Notes under the pieces: generated by a model | Database searches by the model: none | What the model saw: only the letters and a program-made list of their open reading frames with translations | Told to the model about the DNA's origin: nothing | Position numbers and translations under genes: made by a program | DNA from: Bemisia tabaci | Lineage: Eukaryota > Arthropoda > Insecta > Hemiptera > Aleyrodidae | Direction: 5' to 3' | NCBI RefSeq assembly: GCF_918797505.1 | Contig: NC_092795.1 | Coordinates: 4,745,434 to 4,809,433 of the forward strand | Length of the DNA: 64,000 bases | Part shown: positions 57,957 to 64,000 of the stretch, piece by piece | Numbering within the stretch: the stretch's first letter is position 1 | Layout: each line of letters opens with the position of its first letter

Positions 57957-58210
57957 CGACCGCGTTGAGCAGAAAGGAACCAAGCCGCGTCGGCTTATCC
58001 CGGATTTAATTGGGCAATTTAATTTTTTACATCAAAACTGTTGTGCGGATTTTTGTGCGAATATCAGGGAATTTTCTGCATGGTACGAAGCAAATTTCTT
58101 AAAATTTTCAAAGAAATCCGCACAAACGTTCTCTTGTAAAAAAAACTATATTGCCAAGTTAAATATGGACTTAGCTGATGTGACCTGATTCCTTTCTGCG
58201 AAACGCGATC
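57957..58210. mobile_element. family K MITE, copy 3
   Basis: CGACCGCGTTGAGCAGAAAG and GAACCAAGCCGCGTCGGCTT at the left; TAGCTGATGTGACCTGATTC and CTTTCTGCGAAACGCGATCC inverted at the right. Confidence 0.8.
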
Positions 58211-58468
58211 CAACTAAGATATCAACGTTTTCATTTCACATTGGTAACTGAAAATTTGAATCTCCCGGTCACCAGAAACGCAATATTTTACATGAGTCAA
58301 ATCGCGCTCTTCCACGGTTTTGGCAAATCGTGCAATGTTCCCTCTCCTCTCTCTGTTGTTCAAAGTATTCACAAAAGGTAACGAATGAGCCCAAGTAACG
58401 AGATTGAGGTTGTCACATTTTCATACCGTAGAGACTGTTGCGGTAACGTTTAGTGCGCGATTTGACCA
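58211..58468. other. non-coding stretch
   Basis: Short unique stretch; nothing recognised. Confidence 0.35.
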
Positions 58469-58659
58469 CACTGGAAAAAAAACACATTGGATCTAGAGTC
58501 CAGAAACTTGAAAACATTGACAAGAAAAAGGACTCTTGATTCAATCAGATTTAAGCTTGAATCAAAAGGAAATCCCTGATTGAATCAAGAGTATTTTTTC
58601 TTGTCGATGTTTTTAAGAGTCTGGACTCTAGATCCAATATGTTTTTTTTTTTGCCAGTG
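58469..58659. mobile_element. family A foldback MITE, copy 6, internally deleted, TSD CA
   Basis: CACTGGAAAAAAAACACATT to TTTTGCCAGTG, flanked by CA on both sides. Only 191 bp: the central spacer and part of an arm are missing. Confidence 0.9.
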
Positions 58660-60404
58660 CATCGCGTTTCATGGGCGGGAGGTTTGAATTCCCGCAGCAA
58701 GAAACATTAAATATCTTGGTTAGGAGTTAATTACGGTAATTTTCGTTACGCGAATCGTGTTTTGCGTGAAATTTTACCGAAGAAACATGTATCGGAATGC
58801 TTAGCATCGTATCTTGTCTAGTGGTCCATTCTTTTTTTTCCGTCCAAATCTACTTACATCTAATGGAGAAACACTTGTCGTTGTCGAAAGTTCTAACAGT
58901 AAGTTCCCTGAAATCCTCTTCATTTAATGCGTCCTCACTCAATCCGTCGGTCTCCAGACCAAGGAACTTGACTCCATTGCAAAGCTATGAAAGTGACTCA
59001 AACAATTAAAGTTTTTCCGAGAGTAAGACTGTGCAATGTTTGTCCGAAACTCTGCTGATTTCTGTAAGTGATCAGAAGAATAATCTGTAACATTCTCAGT
59101 TAGATACGCGCAAAAGTTCAATATAAAAATACAATTTGAACTAGGAAATTTTGCAACGTCGAAATTTTGCACGTCGAAATGTGTGCGGAAAGAGACTCTT
59201 CATTTCGACTGGCAACTGCGTCTATCGTTCCGAACTCCATTGGAAAGTTGCAGCATCGCGGTTTCATCAGTATCGCTTTCGAGTACGAAAAAGCTCCCCC
59301 CCCCCTCTCCATCCATCCAAGGGGAGGGGGTTGGGGTCTTCGGGGCCCGCCGTCTGTTGCTGAACGTAATTTTTAGCCCTCCCCCCTTCCCCGTCGCTTG
59401 TTTTATTGGTCGTAAAAATAAATAATGTTGTCGTTATGGCTAGAACCCGTTAAAACGTTGCTTTATAAGCAGGGATGCTGGCTGTTCTGATTATTTACTC
59501 GTATTCGTGTGGGTAAAATACGTTTAACTACACAGTGAAATCATCTTAAAGTTTTCGGTTCGGGGCGTGCAAGTTGGGAGTATTCGAGGGGGATGTCGGG
59601 AAATATTAATATCAATGTTTGATGCATCGTCAGGAACGTTGTTTAGGTCGTATCTGGCGTAGTTTGCTGAATCAAATAAGTCCGTCGTGAACAAACATCA
59701 GGTCAAAATATTATTGTAAAAGGTTCAAACTTTACCGAACTCAATAATATAGTCAAGGCGGTAGAAGTGTGTTCCATTCGTTATAATAACTGCACCTATT
59801 GTGGTCTAACAAATAATTCGATAATTATCAGCTAGCAGCACTGTTCTCGAATTCCAAGACATCATTTTGTTTTAATTTTTTTCAAAAAAAGAGAAGGAAA
59901 CCAAGTAAAATTTCGTAGCGAAATGTATCGTCCATTTTTTTCACTCATTCACAAATATTCACAGGAAGTTCCGAAAACCTTATTTTTACTACACTCGTTT
60001 GTGTAGTGATCAATTTTTAGATGAAAGCAAGATGGAATATTGTATCATATCGCTGAATTTTTTACCGTGCATAATAATGAAAATCGGATTAAGTAATCGG
60101 AAACAATTGACGTCATGGACCATTATTGCGTTCTTTCATAGCGCAACGTTTTCACCAAAGTTAGCGAGAATCGATTCCACGAATCAGTCGACACTGAAGC
60201 AGCGCAGTGTCCAACGAGTGACTGAAAGGCATCATAAGGGCGGATAGCGCGCCTTCATTTAACCGCGATAGGCAACCAGCAGCGTCCCGGTGCTTTAAGA
60301 GTCGTATCACTCGACTCAACACTTGAGACCGCTTATTGCCTGCGCTGTTCGTAACGACGAACCTGCAATTTATTTTTGTCCTATATTTTCCCGCCGTATG
60401 TTTC

Positions 60405-60406
<2 letters not shown>
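58660..60406. other. non-coding stretch
   Basis: A C run near 59299 and G-rich DNA to 59360, otherwise AT-rich. Nothing gene-like recognised. Confidence 0.4.

Positions 60407-60466
<60 letters not shown>
60407..60466. repeat. 60-base A run
   Basis: The longest homopolymer in the window. It could be the tail of a retroposed copy, but no SINE head or flanking duplication was found. Confidence 0.85.
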
Positions 60467-60467
<1 letters not shown>

Positions 60468-61378
60468 AATACAATTCGGTGCATTCAGAGGGTCGTGGCG
60501 GACCCACCAAGGTCATAAGTTTAACAGATCCGGTTAAGAACGAAAAAATCGATGTTATGTACAAACGACGGAGAATGTAATATATCCAAGGGAAGTTCTC
60601 AGCATCCTCTTCTTTCAATATTAGAAAGAAATGCCGTAGATATAGCTTGATTATGTTTCTTGGAAAAAAATAAGAAAGAAAAAAAGCTACTCTTCGCGGA
60701 AAACGAATTCTCCAGTCCACGAAAACTCAAAAATCGACTAAATGACAATAATTTGACTTTGTCTGCAGTTGCCTTCCTGAATGGTCGTAACTAGCGTTGC
60801 ACTAAACAGCACATCCCTTTGAGGGAAAATAGTGCTCATATGAGCTTTTTCCCTTTGTATTGAGATTTTCAACTTTATGCTGATTTTTAACGCACTTTAG
60901 CTTCGTCACCAACTGTGTGTCAAAAATTAAGTTACTTCGCATAACTAAGTTTTCTACGCGCATTTCGAGTGATGATGCCTAAGTCATTGGGGAGTTTTAG
61001 TAACGTGTCAACATTCTCCTCCGATTCATTGATTCGAGGAATTTCTTGACTCATCAAAATGAATTCTAAGAACAAAATCAATCGGCAGACAAAGCTCTTT
61101 TTCGCCTTTTATCTCATCGATTGTCAAGTTGAGTCAAGCTTTGCTCCCTACGCGGTCCTGAATTTACGCTCCCACGGATAATGCGCGGCGCGAAGCTCCT
61201 CGCGCGAAATAAATCCCGCGACCGGACGCAATTATTTTAATCGGTACCACATTTTGCAATTGATCATTTATGAAAACACCTATCTGCCTGAGGAAACGAA
61301 AGGCATGCATAGACGTTATATTCAAAATTAATCAGAAGTTAGTACTTCATTGCAAAATGGATTTGAATCTTAGCTATA
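60467..61378. other. non-coding stretch
   Basis: AT-rich apart from about 61150-61240, which is CpG-rich. No exon. Confidence 0.4.
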
Positions 61379-61785
61379 GTGGCGGATTTTCAGCTTTCGC
61401 GCAGTACATTCTGGATACGATTGATATTCTTTTCTCAAATTTTAACCTCTAGGTGCATTATTTTGGGAAAATCTAATTTCAGTCTGTCGACAAATCATTG
61501 AAGAATGTTCGTGCCGAAAATCATCCTTCAAAATCTTAAAACAAAGCCAAAAGTACTGTTCCCAATTAACCATCGATGTCGATACATTAAACTTGGTTGC
61601 AAAATGGAAATAGTACTTTTGACTTAGTTTTAAGATTTTGGAGGACGATTTTCGGCACGTACATTCTTCAACGATTTACCTATAGACTAAAATTTAGATT
61701 TCCCCAATGAACTAACCTGAAGGTTAAAATTTGAGATGCATCGATCATACCTAAAATGTATTGCGCAGAAATTGAAAATCCACCT
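61379..61785. repeat. large palindrome, about 180-bp arms
   Basis: From gtggcggattttcagctttc on the left to gaaattgaaaatccacctta on the right, inverted. Intermediate inverted pairs are CTCAAATTTTAACCT/AGGTTAAAATTTGAG, TTGAAGAATGTTCGTGCCGA/TCGGCACGTACATTCTTCAA and AATCTTAAAAC/GTTTTAAGATT. Centre near 61590. Confidence 0.8.
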
Positions 61786-61880
61786 TAATATTGAGCGCAG
61801 AAAGTTGCGCTGTTTTGGAAGATATTCATTTTGGCTAATCTATAAGAATCGAGCATGAAAACAGGATTCTGTGAGCAGCG

Positions 61881-62390
61881 CAATGGAGATGTTGCATGTG
61901 TAAGGAATTTGCGATTTGACTACTGATTCTTGTGTAAAAGTTCGCGAAAAACACGATGGTGCCACTGGTTTTCTCTTAAATCAACTCCCAAGCTCAAAAA
62001 AAGCTTTTAAGTTGAGGCCGAAATGGAGGGAATATCCCACGCTATCCTGAGAGTCCACATCTACATCAAAACAAACTCTCCATGCAAAGATAGGGAGCAA
62101 ATACATTAGCAGTGATGCCCTGTTTTCAGTTTTGGAGTCCCCAAATAAAGTGGCAGCCCTGTCAATGTATTTGCTCCCTATCTTTGCATGGAGGGTTTGT
62201 TTTGATGTAGAGGTGGACTCTCAGGATAGCGTGGGATATCCCCTCAATTTTGGCCTCAACTTAAAAGCTTTTTTTGAGCTTGGGAGTTGATTTCAGAGAA
62301 AACCAGTGGCACCATCGTGTTTCTCTCGAACTTTTACACAAGAATCAACAGTTAAATGGCAAATTCCTCACACATGCAACATCTCCATTG
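61881..62390. repeat. large palindrome, two 228-bp arms and 54-bp spacer
   Basis: CAATGGAGATGTTGCATGTG opens and its inverse (CACATGCAACATCTCCATTG) closes. The arms 61881-62108 and 62163-62390 are equal in length and nearly identical, including AACACGATGGTGCCACTGGT and ATAGGGAGCAAATACATT. It is the cleanest long inverted repeat in the window and abuts family N sequence on the right. Confidence 0.92.
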
Positions 62391-62404
62391 AAATTGGAGA
62401 ACAA

Positions 62405-62655
62405 AGCTATGGCTATTTTAATCAAGGCGCCGTAATAAAACTATTCGTGCTCAATGGGTGTGCGTGTTGCTTGCGTGAAAATTGAAGGCGTTTTGGCTTT
62501 CTCTACGTTCGCGGTTATATACCTAGTTCGCGGCGCGGCGATGTGCGGCACGCGAAGCATCATTGATCAAACTGATTTTAGTTTTTTGCCGAATGATGAA
62601 GATTTTTTGCAATGACTGTTGTGACTTAGTTTAGTTTTGGTCTTAAACAAGAGTG
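62405..62655 (-). repeat. family N copy
   Basis: aatcaaggcgccgtaataaa, actattcgtgctcaatgggt and gaaggcgttttggctttct are the inverse of the family N core at 6.99-7.08 kb. It continues through gcaatgactgttgtgactta. Confidence 0.7.
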
Positions 62656-63012
62656 AAGGTAGAATTCGCAGAATCGTGATGAACAAACCCTTATATCTTA
62701 TTTTATACTTTCTCCATTGGACCCTGTCGCGTCGCTACTCGTGAAACCGTGGCTCGAGTTGGTACTCAAACTGCGCGTGACACTCGGCGCCAATGGCCCC
62801 TCGTTTCATGGCTGCGACTGCTCATCCGATTGTTTGATCTCGAGTTAAAATCGTCAGCTGTCCACCCAAGTCACCCGCCGCGGCTGGAACTCGCTCCGTT
62901 TTAAGTCCGCTCAAAGGTCGGACGGCGGATTGAACTAAACGAGTTAAAGACAAAACCCCGTTTCGCGTCCGGGCAACTCTCCGCTTTTTCAAATGTCAAA
63001 ATGGATTTGAAC
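62656..63012. other. CpG-rich unique stretch
   Basis: Positions 62720-62990 are GC-richer and not repeated in the window. They may be regulatory; no motif is decisive. Confidence 0.35.
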
Positions 63013-63125
63013 CAGTTGTTTTCAAAAGGAAAAAGGCCCATTCCTCAATAAGTTTTACTTAGAATGTCCTGCGATGCAAGCCGAGGCTCATACGAAAATG
63101 GACTTGCTCCCTTTTGAAAACGACT
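63013..63125. repeat. small inverted repeat
   Basis: CAGTTGTTTTCAAAAGGAAA on the left and TGCTCCCTTTTGAAAACGAC inverted on the right, about 113 bp overall. Confidence 0.5.
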
Positions 63126-64000
63126 GATTCGTTTCCTCTGCATCCGTGCTATAATTTTTCCATCGCTCGCTGTTTTGTCTAAAGCGGATCGAGATGGTAA
63201 TCTTCACGAAATGTTTCACAACTTAATACATCAAAGCATCTCGGGAAGTTAATAAATGGACTTCTTTATAGTCCAGCGAGAGGAAGTAATTAAGGCGATT
63301 TTCCACGAGATACCGAGTCGTTTTAATTCCATTAGCTGACTGCGTCCTTTTTTTCTCTTAATTATTTGGAGCGGAGCTTTTGCCTGCAAGTTTCGTTGAA
63401 GACAGCTTTGAGTTCTAAGTTAAGCGTCGAAAATTCGAGAGACTGTCTGATCCGGTTCTGTCTTGGGCCACTTTTAGCTTTTTTGTAGCAACCGAAACTG
63501 GTTAAATTGTAGTTGTAACTTGAAATTTTGGTTTCAGGTAAATACTCATTTCGCTAGTCCTGAGCATTAGGCACTCGAAAAATAGTCTGTTCCTGTAGTA
63601 TGGAATACTAAAGTTTTTGGGTTCGGTAACCAAAATTTTAGGTCACGAATCTAAATTCGGCTCAAGATCAAGCTATACTAAGATTCATATTCTTTGGCTA
63701 ATATTTCGATTATCTAAAGTGAAGTTTGGTCCAATAAGTGGAAGCTTCGGTCTCTTGAACTTTTTGCTGTTTTGCTAAATAAAGGTGTGACTTATCGTTC
63801 ATCTTATCGGAATTTTAATTCGAACCGTTTTGTCGGTAAAAATAACTATAATTTGCCCCTGAGAGGACTCCGTTTTTCAAAAAAAAAATTCCAGAGAGGT
63901 TCCCTGAACCCGCGCTTGAAGCTAAGGAAGGCCCACAGACACTCCTTGGAGAGGTTTCTTTCCATGCCCCATACACTTTCCTGATGAGGTGCCCTCTGCC
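63126..64000. other. non-coding stretch to the window end
   Basis: AT-rich; no exon or repeat boundary recognised. Confidence 0.4.

Noticed and set aside
60161..60580. Open frames with long Lys or Phe runs
   Set aside because: They are translations of the 60-base A run.
43928..64000. A further beat exon encoding the second Ig domain
   Set aside because: I looked for the expected cysteine/tryptophan Ig pattern after an AG acceptor in phase 1 and found no convincing match; it is probably beyond the window.

Overview
This window looks like about 64 kb of nuclear DNA from an arthropod, most likely an insect. It has spliced exons with GT/AG boundaries, very low coding density and no operons or Shine-Dalgarno sites. 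It also carries a tRNA-derived SINE with a poly(A) end and dozens of short non-autonomous DNA transposons. The repeat families gave me a vague impression of a hemipteran such as a whitefly, but nothing here proves the species.

The only protein-coding gene I can support is a plus-strand member of the beaten path (beat) family, insect immunoglobulin-superfamily axon-guidance proteins. Two exons are visible, 30397-30605 and 43792-43927. They are separated by a 13,186-bp intron and together encode one complete first Ig domain. The phases fit: the first exon is entered in phase 1, the join is phase 0, and the second exon leaves in phase 1. The signal-peptide exon should lie upstream of 30397 and the next Ig exon beyond 43927. 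I could find neither, so everything outside the two exons is intron or intergenic DNA of this locus. An in-frame ATG at 30348 with a hydrophobic leader is an alternative start for the first exon.

Most of the remaining sequence is repeats. (1) Foldback MITEs with CACTG/CACCG ends and mostly 2-bp target duplications form several unrelated-core families: six copies of family A, two of B, and single C, D, F and G elements. (2) A 355-bp CRE-containing MITE occurs singly at about 25.3 and 39.3 kb and as three apparently identical tandem units nested inside a family A copy at 52.8-53.9 kb. (3) A CACAGTGG-ended element is exactly 233 bp in all three full copies. (4) Other foldback families are labelled H, I, J, K, M, P and R. 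(5) One Mutator-like MITE at 36.96-37.14 kb has about 74-bp terminal repeats and a perfect 9-bp target duplication. (6) One minus-strand SINE at 23.1-23.3 kb has an 11-bp target duplication. (7) Three large palindromes lie at 31.26-31.95, 61.38-61.79 and 61.88-62.39 kb. (8) Several longer dispersed repeats of unknown class are present.

Between the repeats are unique, often CpG-rich stretches (about 9.5-9.7, 14.4-14.8, 20.7-21.1, 23.6-23.9, 37.3-37.6, 38.3-38.9, 40.6-41.1 and 62.7-63.0 kb). These may contain regulatory elements, but I see no decisive motif. I found no rRNA, intact tRNA gene, CRISPR array, transposase, reverse transcriptase or viral gene.
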